A stretch of DNA of 64,000 nucleotides, taken from positions 1-64,000 of the forward strand of contig CANJXF010000002.1 of NCBI GenBank assembly GCA_947478865.1, written 5' to 3'. Shown piece by piece: positions 44,251 through 52,804 of the stretch (its first letter is position 1; each line of letters begins with the position of its first letter). The notes beneath the pieces are model-generated. The model did not search any database, was not told the DNA's origin, and saw only the letters and a list, made by a program, of their open reading frames with translations. Source of the DNA: Verrucomicrobiales bacterium (GTDB taxonomy: Bacteria; Verrucomicrobiota; Verrucomicrobiia; Limisphaerales; CANJXF01). The position numbers and the translations under genes were made by a program.

Positions 44251-45750
44251 TCAGTTTGCCCGTATTTTGTCCAGTGCGACAAATGGAAATTGCTTTGAGG
44301 GGATGTGCTGCTCAGCCATCAGCTTCTCTAGTTTTGCCACGACTTCCGGGTGTTGCGATGAAACGTCTTTGGTTTCGCCGACGTCGTTTCCAAGGTCGTA
44401 AAGTTCCAGGCGCAGATTGGGGGCTGATTTATCTTTGGGTTTTAAGTTCTTGCGAACGGCCTTCCAGTTGCCCACGCGGATGGATTGCTGGCCGCCGCTT
44501 GCCGGAAATTCCCGATAAAGGAATGGTCGTTCCGGCACTTTCCGCCCAAGGAGCACGGGCGCAAAGCTGATTCCATCGATGTCTCCAACATTCTCCTTAC
44601 CGTGCGCCAACTCCAATAATGTAGGCATCCAATCTTCGAATCCAGTGACCTGTTTGGAAGTTGTTCCTGCCTTGATCTTTCCTTTCCAACGAACGATCAG
44701 CGGGACGCGAATTCCACCTTCGTAAACTGTTCCCTTGCCATCGCGCAGAGGCCCATTGGAATCAAAAAAGCGCGGATCGACTCCACCCACATCCTGAGGT
44801 GCGGGCCCGTTGTCTGAGGTGAAAACCAGAATCGTGTTCTCGTCCAGGTCGAGTTCCTTGATCAACGCCAACATCCTTCCAAGGTCACGGTCCATCCGGG
44901 TAACCATCGCCGCGTAGGCCGCGCGCGGGGTCCGCTGCGGCACATAACCCCTTCCGCCGGTGTAAGGTGTTTCCGGGAATTTACCTTCGTATTCCTTCAG
45001 CGAATCTTCCGGGACCTGCAAGGCCAGATGCGGCACCACGGTTGGGAAAAAGAGAAAGAACGGACGACCTTTGTTCTCACGAATAAACCGGAGCGCCTGT
45101 TGCGCGTAAAGATCAGGCGCGTAGTCCTTGCCCGTGAAACCAGCGTAGCTCGCAGGATCCTTCGGGTCTGCGTCCTTGGGCAAATTCTGTTCCAACTCTG
45201 CTGCCGTATTTTGCAGCGGCACCTTATGATCATTATCCCACAAAAAATTCGGGTAGAGATTGTGCGCCAGGCGCTGGCAATTATAGCCGTAAAATCGATC
45301 GAAACCTTGCCTCAACGGCGCCCCGGAACTATCGGGGCCGCCGAGCCCCCATTTCCCAAATGCGGCCGTCGTGTAACCATTTTGTTTCAATAATTTAGCC
45401 AGCGTGAGGGTATTCTCCGGGATGGGAAACTGACCTTCCGGTTTGACTTCGCGATTGTCCCGAATAAACGAATGGCCGGAATGTTTTCCCGTCATCAACA
45501 CGCAGCGTGAAGGCGCGCAAACCGGATTGCCCGAGTAATGTTGCGTGAACCTCATCCCTTCACTCGCCAGGCGATCGATGTTCGGGGTGCGAATCAGTTT
45601 CTGACCAAAACAACCGACATCACCATAGCCCAAATCGTCGGCAATAAAGAAAATGATGTTCGGCTTGCGATCTGGCGCGGCGAACGACGAGCGCGAGAGG
45701 CAACAAAATAAAATCAAAGGAACCCAGACAATGGATCGAGTGTTGAACAT
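44251..45750 (-). CDS. Secreted arylsulfatase A-type sulfatase
   Basis: 499 residues with signal peptide (VPLILFCCLSRSSFAAP). Formylglycine site NPVCAPSRCVLMTGKHSGHS with the modifiable cysteine in CAPSR; metal ligands in NIIFFIADDLGYGDVGCFG and LVFTSDNGPAPQDVG; AAFGKWGLGGPDSSG with the Lys. Needs a formylglycine-generating enzyme, not in this window. Releases sulfate from glycans or aryl esters in the periplasm or outside. Convergent with the SASA gene. Confidence 0.94.
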   Translation of the reverse strand: MFNTRSIVWVPLILFCCLSRSSFAAPDRKPNIIFFIADDLGYGDVGCFGQKLIRTPNIDRLASEGMRFTQHYSGNPVCAPSRCVLMTGKHSGHSFIRDNREVKPEGQFPIPENTLTLAKLLKQNGYTTAAFGKWGLGGPDSSGAPLRQGFDRFYGYNCQRLAHNLYPNFLWDNDHKVPLQNTAAELEQNLPKDADPKDPASYAGFTGKDYAPDLYAQQALRFIRENKGRPFFLFFPTVVPHLALQVPEDSLKEYEGKFPETPYTGGRGYVPQRTPRAAYAAMVTRMDRDLGRMLALIKELDLDENTILVFTSDNGPAPQDVGGVDPRFFDSNGPLRDGKGTVYEGGIRVPLIVRWKGKIKAGTTSKQVTGFEDWMPTLLELAHGKENVGDIDGISFAPVLLGRKVPERPFLYREFPASGGQQSIRVGNWKAVRKNLKPKDKSAPNLRLELYDLGNDVGETKDVSSQHPEVVAKLEKLMAEQHIPSKQFPFVALDKIRAN

Positions 45751-45894
45751 GAGGTCATGTTATGAAACACCGGCCCAGTATCCAACTCGCATTTTTGGAT
45801 CCAGACAGAACGGAAGAGGCTCACTGGCCATCACAAAAGAGGGATGCTTCGCCCCATCAGGTCGCAGCCCAGTCCTTCATTGGCAACCAGCGAA

Positions 45895-46977
45895 TCACGG
45901 CCAAGTCCAGACGACGGGAAAACTCAACTGGTAGAATTGTTGTGAACCGGAAGCGGGGACCACTATGCTTTGCGACGTATTGGTGCTGCTGAAGCTGGTG
46001 CTAGTCGTCCAATTCCCCAGACTCAGATCTCCACGACCGAGAACTAACCCATTCTGGCCAACGGGAACATTCAGAACCTGCAAGAGATTGCTGCCACTTA
46101 TCGCAGTCACCTGGCCAATTTTTACCGGCGCGATTAGTTGCTGAGCGAGGCTGGCCATCCAGTTGTGGACCTTCGCGGTGGGGTCGGTAGGATCCCAGAA
46201 AATGTAGTTTGTGCCATAGCCATTGATGCTGGCCTGAGGTAACCCATAGTTCACCGAATCAATGGCGGAAATACTTCGCCCGTTACCCAGTGTATTGGTC
46301 AATCCGAAAGTCGAGGCGTAGGCCAATATATTCGCGAGCAGGCTGTAAAAGTCTGGCACATAAATCAAGAGACCGGGGCAATTCGTTCTAGCCCGCTCGA
46401 TCGTGGCATTAAAGGCAATGTTGTAATTTACGGACGCCTGATGAAAGAGGTTCGTCTGGGCAGTATAGGTGTTAAATTGCGGGATGGTGGAGATGTCAAC
46501 CACGTTGGGCATGATCAATGAACGAACCCCCTTGGCGTAGAAGTTGGTGATGGCTTTGAAATGGTTTGTTTGCGCCTGATTGATTGCCGCAGTGAATTTC
46601 GTCAAAGTTGGACTCGGATCCAGCGACGGATAATACAAGTCAGCATTGTTGACCCAGACAACTACGAGTGCGCTATTCACATCCGGCGGCGCGATGAAAG
46701 CGTTGGCCTGAGCCAGCAAGCTGGTGCTGGTATTTCCGAAGTAGGAAATATTATTGCTGGAAAAAAGAGTCAAACCCTGTTGTTGCGCGAGCACCTCAAC
46801 CCAGACACGTCCGTTGGAATAACGATTGCCGTAGTAAAGTGATCCCGCCCCCGGGTTGGTTGTCGTGCAGGAGAGGCTGTCGCCATAGACATAGAGCGAT
46901 GTGAAGGCAGCTTCTGCCCGAATGACGCCAATGGCGAAACACAAAATGGCCAGCATGTATCGCAGCAGACTTTTCAC
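45895..46977 (-). CDS. Secreted SGNH/GDSL-type hydrolase
   Basis: 360 residues with signal peptide (RYMLAILCFAIGVIRAEA). Block I FTSLYVYGDSLSC with nucleophile Ser, VVWVNNADLYYP with an NNAD variant of the GxND block, and the final FWDPTDPTAKVHNWM. In plant/EstA-type members the last block reads D-x-x-H-P-T; here the His position is Asp and a His occurs six residues later. The end (DLSLGNWTTSTSF ... QQFYQLSFP) resembles a C-terminal module common in secreted proteins of the phylum. Activity therefore uncertain. Confidence 0.82.
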   Translation of the reverse strand: MKSLLRYMLAILCFAIGVIRAEAAFTSLYVYGDSLSCTTTNPGAGSLYYGNRYSNGRVWVEVLAQQQGLTLFSSNNISYFGNTSTSLLAQANAFIAPPDVNSALVVVWVNNADLYYPSLDPSPTLTKFTAAINQAQTNHFKAITNFYAKGVRSLIMPNVVDISTIPQFNTYTAQTNLFHQASVNYNIAFNATIERARTNCPGLLIYVPDFYSLLANILAYASTFGLTNTLGNGRSISAIDSVNYGLPQASINGYGTNYIFWDPTDPTAKVHNWMASLAQQLIAPVKIGQVTAISGSNLLQVLNVPVGQNGLVLGRGDLSLGNWTTSTSFSSTNTSQSIVVPASGSQQFYQLSFPVVWTWP

Positions 46978-47169
46978 GCCGCATTTCTAGCCTAAGGTGG
47001 ACAAATAGTAAAGATGCGCCTCAATCAGGAATTCCAAGCCTGAAAAATGTTCGAAGCTATCCTCTTTTCAAAGAGCGCGATTCCGTCCCGTGTTTCGACC
47101 AATGCGGTGGATTTCCTTGCCCCGAACCTTCGCCCGTGAGTAGCGTTGTCCCACGTCGATTCACATAAA

Positions 47170-48450
47170 ATGCATTCAATGAGACTGATCCCGCGTATTG
47201 CAAAGCTGCTGGCCATAATGATGGCGGGGATTCCGGCATTGAAGGCGGCAGCCAATGGTTTCGCGATTCCAGACCAGGATGCCTTCGCCACTGCCCGTGG
47301 AGAGGCAGTCACGGCGACCGCTGACAACCCTTCAGCCATCTTTTATAATCCGGCTGGGATAACACAGCTGGAAGGACACAACCTGCGGGTCGGTATCTAT
47401 GCCATAGATTTTGATTCAAGCTTTAAGCCTCCAGAGGGAGCACCAAACCAAGGCCATACCTACAGGAATTCGGAGAACATTGCGGCGATCCCGCGATCCT
47501 TTTATACCTACACCCCGGCTGATTTTCCGCTGAGCTTCGGGCTGGGAATTTACGCGCCCTTTGGCGGGAAGACCAGCTGGCCGCAAGATACTGGTTTTCG
47601 CTCAGTGGCATTGGAAGGTTCGCTAACCTATCTGACTATCAATCCAGTCGCCGCTTATCAAGTAACGCCCACGCTTTCATTTGGCGCCGGTTTGATGTTG
47701 AACTCAGTGGACTTGAGTATGGAGCAAGGGCTCCGTGCGTTTGAAAAGCCGCTGGTTAACTACTTTCGCTTCGGCGGCGACGGATGGAGCGTCGGCTACA
47801 ACCTTGGAGCGCGTTATCAACCGCTTGAGCAACTTGCTTTTGGTGTATCCTTACGGAGCAAAGCCAAAGTGATGCTGGATGGTCAGACCGAGTTCGAGCA
47901 GCAACCCTTTATCTCCAGCTCACATCGTTCGGCACAGGCTGAATTCACCTTTCCTTTGAGTGTCATCAGCGGCGTCTCCTACCGACCCACACCCAAGTGG
48001 AACCTGGAGTTTGACGCCAGCTATACCGACTGGAGCAGCTTTGGCACAACCACGATTCAACAGGCCAGTCCGCCATTTCCTTTGCGCGCTGAGATTCCCG
48101 TTGCGCTGAACTGGCAATCGAGCTGGATTTATGAGTTGGGCGCAACCAGGTATTTTGACAACGGGTGGAACGTCAGCGCCGGTTATGCGTTCAGCGAGAA
48201 CTCCGTCCCGGATGAAAACTACACCCCATTGGCGGCAGACCTTGATCGGCATTTCTTCAGCGTCGGAACTGGTTTCAAAGGAAAACACTTCAGCTTTGAT
48301 GCCGCCTACCAACTCGGCTACGGCCCGACCCACACAGTGACCGGCAGCACGCCATCATCAACTCCGGGACAAATCGCCGGCCAAACGGCCGATGGCAAAT
48401 ATGCTTTTAGCAGTAGCGCAGTCTCGCTCTCGGTAGGCTGGCGGTTTTAA
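47170..48450 (+). CDS. OmpP1/FadL-family outer-membrane transporter
   Basis: 426-residue beta-barrel for uptake of hydrophobic compounds such as long-chain fatty acids. Signal peptide (IAKLLAIMMAGIPALKAAA), then NGFAIPDQDAFATARGEAVTATADNPSAIFYNPAGIT, the FadL N-terminal plug with the NPA motif, alternating amphipathic strands, and a C-terminal strand ending in phenylalanine (VSLSVGWRF), which is the BAM signal. ATG at 47170 was preferred to the TTG at 47146; 47179 is possible too. Confidence 0.92.
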   Translation: MHSMRLIPRIAKLLAIMMAGIPALKAAANGFAIPDQDAFATARGEAVTATADNPSAIFYNPAGITQLEGHNLRVGIYAIDFDSSFKPPEGAPNQGHTYRNSENIAAIPRSFYTYTPADFPLSFGLGIYAPFGGKTSWPQDTGFRSVALEGSLTYLTINPVAAYQVTPTLSFGAGLMLNSVDLSMEQGLRAFEKPLVNYFRFGGDGWSVGYNLGARYQPLEQLAFGVSLRSKAKVMLDGQTEFEQQPFISSSHRSAQAEFTFPLSVISGVSYRPTPKWNLEFDASYTDWSSFGTTTIQQASPPFPLRAEIPVALNWQSSWIYELGATRYFDNGWNVSAGYAFSENSVPDENYTPLAADLDRHFFSVGTGFKGKHFSFDAAYQLGYGPTHTVTGSTPSSTPGQIAGQTADGKYAFSSSAVSLSVGWRF

Positions 48451-48657
48451 TTGGGTTTGCCAGCAGCGGCGGCGGTAAATTCTCGCTAGCGCATCCCCAG
48501 CAAAAGACCACCGACCGCAAAACAGATTTTCGCTTCCGAACAGGTGGAATATCCTCAATGGACGAAAAAGCCATTGCCACTTGCCAGAGTCTTGACCCAA
48601 ACTTAACTTTTGCTGAACGTAATTCAGCACCGGAATTTTTTAAGAGTAAGAAAACAA

Positions 48658-50001
48658 ATGAAACCTCGCGTCCGATTTGCACCGTCACCCACCGGCTACC
48701 TTCACATTGGCGGGGCGCGCACCGCGCTTTTTAATTGGCTTTATGCTCGCCACACCGGCGGCACGTTTGTCCTCCGCATCGAGGACACCGACGCCGCGCG
48801 CAACACGCAAGAAGCCGTTGAAGTCATCCTTCATGGCCTGCGCTGGCTCGGATTGGATTGGGATGAAGGTCCGACCAGCGGCGAGGGAAGTCATCCCAGC
48901 AAAGGGGACTACGGACCTTATTTTCAATCAGAACGCGGCGAGAATTACAAACGTCGCGTGCAGGAATTGAAGGATAAAGGTTTCGCCTACGAGCACGAAG
49001 GCGCGGTGAAATTTCGCATGCAACGCGAACCGATTTTGATTCCGGATCTCGTGGTAGGCGACGTCGAACGCAAGTTGACGGATCGGGAGGAATTGGATCC
49101 TGATTTCGTCATCGTCCGCTCCGACGGGCAGCCGGTATTCCACTTCGTCAATGTCGTGGACGATCTGGAAATGAAAATCACGCACGTCATTCGTGGCGAA
49201 GATCATCTATCGAATACGGCGAAACACATTGCGCTCTTTCGTGCCTTTGGGGTCGAACCGCCGAAGTACGCGCATATCCCGCTCATCTTGAATATCGACG
49301 GCACCAAAATGAGCAAGCGCGACAAAGGTGCGTCGCTCGCCAGCTATCAAGAGGACGGTTTTCTGGCCGAGGCCCTGAACAATTACCTTTGCCTGCTCGG
49401 CTGGTCGCCCAAGGATAATACCGAGAAACTCTCCATCGCCGACGTGGTTGAGCGGTTCGATCTCCCGCAAATTCTCCGGCACAACGCGCGCTTTGACTTC
49501 GAGAAACTCCTTTGGTTGCAAGGCGAATATTGCCGCGAACTTTCAAACGATAAATTCTACGAGCTTGGTCTTCACGCGCTGGCCAAGTCCGGATTGGATA
49601 CCAAATCCTTGCCTGCCGACTACGTCAAAGCCGCGCTCGAAACCTGCCGCGGGAAAATAAAAATCTTTTCCGAACTTCCAGCCTACGCTGGATTTTATTT
49701 CCGCGACGACATCGCTTACGATCCCGAGTTGGCGAAGAAAAGCTTCGTTCCTGAAAACAAGCCGCGCCTGCAAAAACTTCGCGACGCTTTCGCCGCTGCC
49801 GACCCGTTCACGGCTGGCGCGATTGAAGCCGCCTTGAAAGCCACCGCTACCGAACTCGGCGTGAAAGTCGGCGTCCTGGTTCATCCCGTTCGCCTCGCCT
49901 GCACAGGGAATCCATCCGGCCCAAGCCTGTATCATTTGCTTGAAGTGCTCGGAAAGGAAAAGGCTTTGGCGCGAATTGATCGGGCGCTGGTAAACTTTTG
50001 A
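48658..50001 (+). CDS. gltX: Glutamate--tRNA ligase
   Basis: 447 residues, class I synthetase: VRFAPSPTGYLHIGGARTALFNWL (HIGH-type motif), RIEDTDAARNTQEAV, VIRGEDHLSNTAKHIALF and the KMSKRDKGA loop (KMSKS-type). The ATG at 48658 was chosen since the family begins only a few residues before RFAPSPTG. The non-discriminating versus discriminating type is not decided here. Confidence 0.96.
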   Translation: MKPRVRFAPSPTGYLHIGGARTALFNWLYARHTGGTFVLRIEDTDAARNTQEAVEVILHGLRWLGLDWDEGPTSGEGSHPSKGDYGPYFQSERGENYKRRVQELKDKGFAYEHEGAVKFRMQREPILIPDLVVGDVERKLTDREELDPDFVIVRSDGQPVFHFVNVVDDLEMKITHVIRGEDHLSNTAKHIALFRAFGVEPPKYAHIPLILNIDGTKMSKRDKGASLASYQEDGFLAEALNNYLCLLGWSPKDNTEKLSIADVVERFDLPQILRHNARFDFEKLLWLQGEYCRELSNDKFYELGLHALAKSGLDTKSLPADYVKAALETCRGKIKIFSELPAYAGFYFRDDIAYDPELAKKSFVPENKPRLQKLRDAFAAADPFTAGAIEAALKATATELGVKVGVLVHPVRLACTGNPSGPSLYHLLEVLGKEKALARIDRALVNF

Positions 50002-50042
50002 CCGAAGCGTTGGCGCCCAGGCCGTAAAACAAGCGGAGCCGC

Positions 50043-51761
50043 TTAAGTCGCGGGTCGCCAGTCGAGAACTTTTAATTGGACGGATGTCTTGCCCATGAAG
50101 TCATTCATCTGAGGAGTAAAAGCGAGGTCGAAACTGACTTTCGGAAGCGGGGCGTCTCCGCAATTCCACCAGACGGCTTCGACTGTTTTTCCACCGGAGC
50201 CTACCCAGAATTTTGCGTGCTGATTTTGCTTTCCCATCCGCTGCGGCGTTCGCTGATGGGTCAATCGTCGGGCAAATAGATTGATCGGCGGATTTTTTTG
50301 ACCAATCGGATTGAGCTTTTCCAATTCCCGAATGCGTTCGGGCGAAACCTCGAATAAATCCACCTCGGCATCGAGGCGCAAAACGGGCTGAAGCTGCTCG
50401 CGCTTCAAAGTGCGCCGGGCCAGTCCGTTGAGCCGCGCTCGAAAAGCATCCAGATTCTTTGGATCAATGGTCAAACCCGCAGCCATCGCATGACCGCCAT
50501 GTTTGGCGAGCAAGTCGTCGCACTCGCGCAAAGCCGCGGCGAGATCGAATCCCTCCACGCTTCGCCCTGAACCGCGCCAAGATTGGCCGTCGCCGCCAAT
50601 GATAAACGTGGGCCGATAGAACTCGTGCAGGACGCGCGAGGCAACGATTCCAACCACGCCGATGTGCCAGAGGAGCTGGCCTTCGACAATGACATAGTCG
50701 TTTTCTGAATCAAAACGAGCGCGCACCGCCCCGATGACTTCGGTGGAAATGCCGCGCTCGATTTCCTGGCGTTCGCGATTGCGGCTGTCGAGCGATTCAG
50801 CAATTGATTCGGCTTGGGCGGGATCGGTGCTGAGCAAAAGACGCAACGCTTCCTCGGCGTTCTCGAGGCGACCCGCCGCGTTGAGACGAGGTGCGAGTTG
50901 AAAGCCAACTTCGTAACAGCCAATTGTGCTTGTCGTCTGCGAGACGTTTCGCAATGCCACAATTCCAGGGCGCTTGGATTGATTTAAGTATTCCAAACCG
51001 ATTTTGGTGAGGATGCGATTCTCGCCTGTGAGTGGAACAAGATCAGCGATAGTGCCCAGCGCAACCAGATCGAGCATCGGCCGCAAATCCAATTCCTGCG
51101 CTTCCGTCCAGCCCTGATCGCGGCCCGTTTTAACCAGCGCATGAGCCAGCTTGAAAGCGAGTCCCGCGGAACACAATTCGCGGAATGACTGGTCGGAATC
51201 TGAACCGAGTTGCGGATTAACGAGAGCGACAGCAGGCGGGAGCGGCATCGAAACCTGGTGATGGTCGAGGACAATAACATCCATTTGCCGGTCCTTTAGC
51301 CAGGTGATGGTGGCGAACGCGGTTGAACCGCAATCAACGGCGAGGAGAAGTTTTAACGGATATTTGGCGAGACAATTCTCGATGCCTTCCTGAGTTAGCC
51401 CGTAACCTTCGTCGAGGCGATGTGGTAGATACGCTTCGACTCGCAAACCGAGCGCCCGGAGGGTTTGAATCAATAACGTGGCGGAAGTCACTCCGTCGAC
51501 ATCGTAGTCGCCGAAGATGACGACCAATTCATTTTGCGCGCGGGCCAAGAGCAACCGGTCCACAGCCGCGCGCATGTTGGGCAGGAGAAATGGGTCCGCC
51601 AACATTTTGAGGCGTGGCTCGAGGAATTGGGCAATTGTTTCAGGTTCGCTCAATCCGCGGTTGAGAAGGCACTGGGCCAGCAACGTGGAAATCTGGGCGG
51701 CATCCGCGAGGTGTTGGGCGAGCGCAGGTTGGGACGGCGCCAATGACCAGCGAAATTTCAT
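50043..51761 (-). CDS. recJ: Single-strand-specific 5'-3' exonuclease RecJ
   Basis: 572-residue DHH-family nuclease in recombination and mismatch repair. Motifs: VVIFGDYDVDGVTSATLLIQTL (metal site), VLDHHQVSMPLPPAVALVNPQ (DHH motif), GCYEVGFQLAPRLNAAGRLENAEEAL, and the DHHA1 GGHAMAAGLTIDP. The start at 51761 gives MKFRWSLAP, the usual RecJ opening, and removes the overlap with the terC-like gene. Confidence 0.94.
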   Translation of the reverse strand: MKFRWSLAPSQPALAQHLADAAQISTLLAQCLLNRGLSEPETIAQFLEPRLKMLADPFLLPNMRAAVDRLLLARAQNELVVIFGDYDVDGVTSATLLIQTLRALGLRVEAYLPHRLDEGYGLTQEGIENCLAKYPLKLLLAVDCGSTAFATITWLKDRQMDVIVLDHHQVSMPLPPAVALVNPQLGSDSDQSFRELCSAGLAFKLAHALVKTGRDQGWTEAQELDLRPMLDLVALGTIADLVPLTGENRILTKIGLEYLNQSKRPGIVALRNVSQTTSTIGCYEVGFQLAPRLNAAGRLENAEEALRLLLSTDPAQAESIAESLDSRNRERQEIERGISTEVIGAVRARFDSENDYVIVEGQLLWHIGVVGIVASRVLHEFYRPTFIIGGDGQSWRGSGRSVEGFDLAAALRECDDLLAKHGGHAMAAGLTIDPKNLDAFRARLNGLARRTLKREQLQPVLRLDAEVDLFEVSPERIRELEKLNPIGQKNPPINLFARRLTHQRTPQRMGKQNQHAKFWVGSGGKTVEAVWWNCGDAPLPKVSFDLAFTPQMNDFMGKTSVQLKVLDWRPAT

Positions 51762-51765
51762 CAGA

Positions 51766-52710
51766 TCAGGTCTGGTGTTTGGACGACCCTTTTCGGGCGA
51801 CGACAATGGAGATAATCATTGAAAGCCCAATAATCGACGCGACGACTTTGAGCGAGTTGCTTGTCGGTATATGCCACCACGGCTCCAGCAACATTTTCCC
51901 GCCGATGAAAACAAGGACGACGGAAAGCCCGATTTTTAAAAACCTGAAGTAACCGATGGCATTGGCCAAAACAAAATAGAGCGAGCGCAAACCGAGGATG
52001 GCAAACACGTTTGAGGTAAAAACGATGAAAGGCCTTTCCGTCACAGCAAAAATGGCGGGAATGGAGTCCACGGCGAAAACAAGATCCGTCGTTTCAACCA
52101 TCAGCAGGACGAGGGCGAGAGGTGTCATGGCGAATTTTCCGTCGAAGCGCGTGAAAAACTTCTGATCTTCAAAGTGTGAACTGATGGGAAAAAGTTTTCG
52201 CGCGAGGCGAATAACCGGATTTTTCTCCGGATGAACGCCATCTTCAGACGCCAAGACCATTTTAATTCCGGTGATAACCAGAAATCCGCCGAAGACGTAG
52301 AGCATCCAATGAAACCGCTGGATCAAGGCGGCGCCGATTCCGATCATCACGCCGCGCATGAGCAATGCACCGAGAATTCCCCAAAACAACACGCGATGTT
52401 GATAGGCCAACGGAACACGGAAATAAGCGAAGATCAGGGCAATGACGAAAACATTATCCATCGAAAGCGAAAGCTCGATGATGTAGCCAGTGATGAATTC
52501 CAAGGATTCCTCTTTGGTGCGCCACATTGACAACCCACCCGCAAAAAGCATCGCGAAACTACTCCAGACAAACGTCCAAATGAGCGCTTCCTTGAACTGG
52601 ATAACGTGGGCTTTGCGATGGAAGACACCGAGATCCACCACTAGGAAAAGGAGAACAAGGAGGACGAATCCTGCCCAATGCCAAGAAGTAATTTCGGTCA
52701 GCGCGAGCAT
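51766..52710 (-). CDS. TerC-family inner-membrane protein
   Basis: 314 residues with about eight spans, each marked by acidic residues inside the membrane: LLFLVVDLGVFHRKAHV, IIELSLSMDNVFVIALIF and MVETTDLVFAVDSIPAIFAVT, the latter two being TerC hallmarks. TerC/Alx-type proteins are linked to manganese efflux and tellurite or pH response. Ends 4 bases before recJ. Confidence 0.92.
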   Translation of the reverse strand: MLALTEITSWHWAGFVLLVLLFLVVDLGVFHRKAHVIQFKEALIWTFVWSSFAMLFAGGLSMWRTKEESLEFITGYIIELSLSMDNVFVIALIFAYFRVPLAYQHRVLFWGILGALLMRGVMIGIGAALIQRFHWMLYVFGGFLVITGIKMVLASEDGVHPEKNPVIRLARKLFPISSHFEDQKFFTRFDGKFAMTPLALVLLMVETTDLVFAVDSIPAIFAVTERPFIVFTSNVFAILGLRSLYFVLANAIGYFRFLKIGLSVVLVFIGGKMLLEPWWHIPTSNSLKVVASIIGLSMIISIVVARKGSSKHQT

Positions 52711-52804
52711 TCTATTTCCTGAAATCCTGACGCCAGCTTTTGCACCAACCCAGACTCCCTAAGAAGCCTGGGGGCCACGCGAGTTAAGAAAACGAACGCG
52801 AAAA

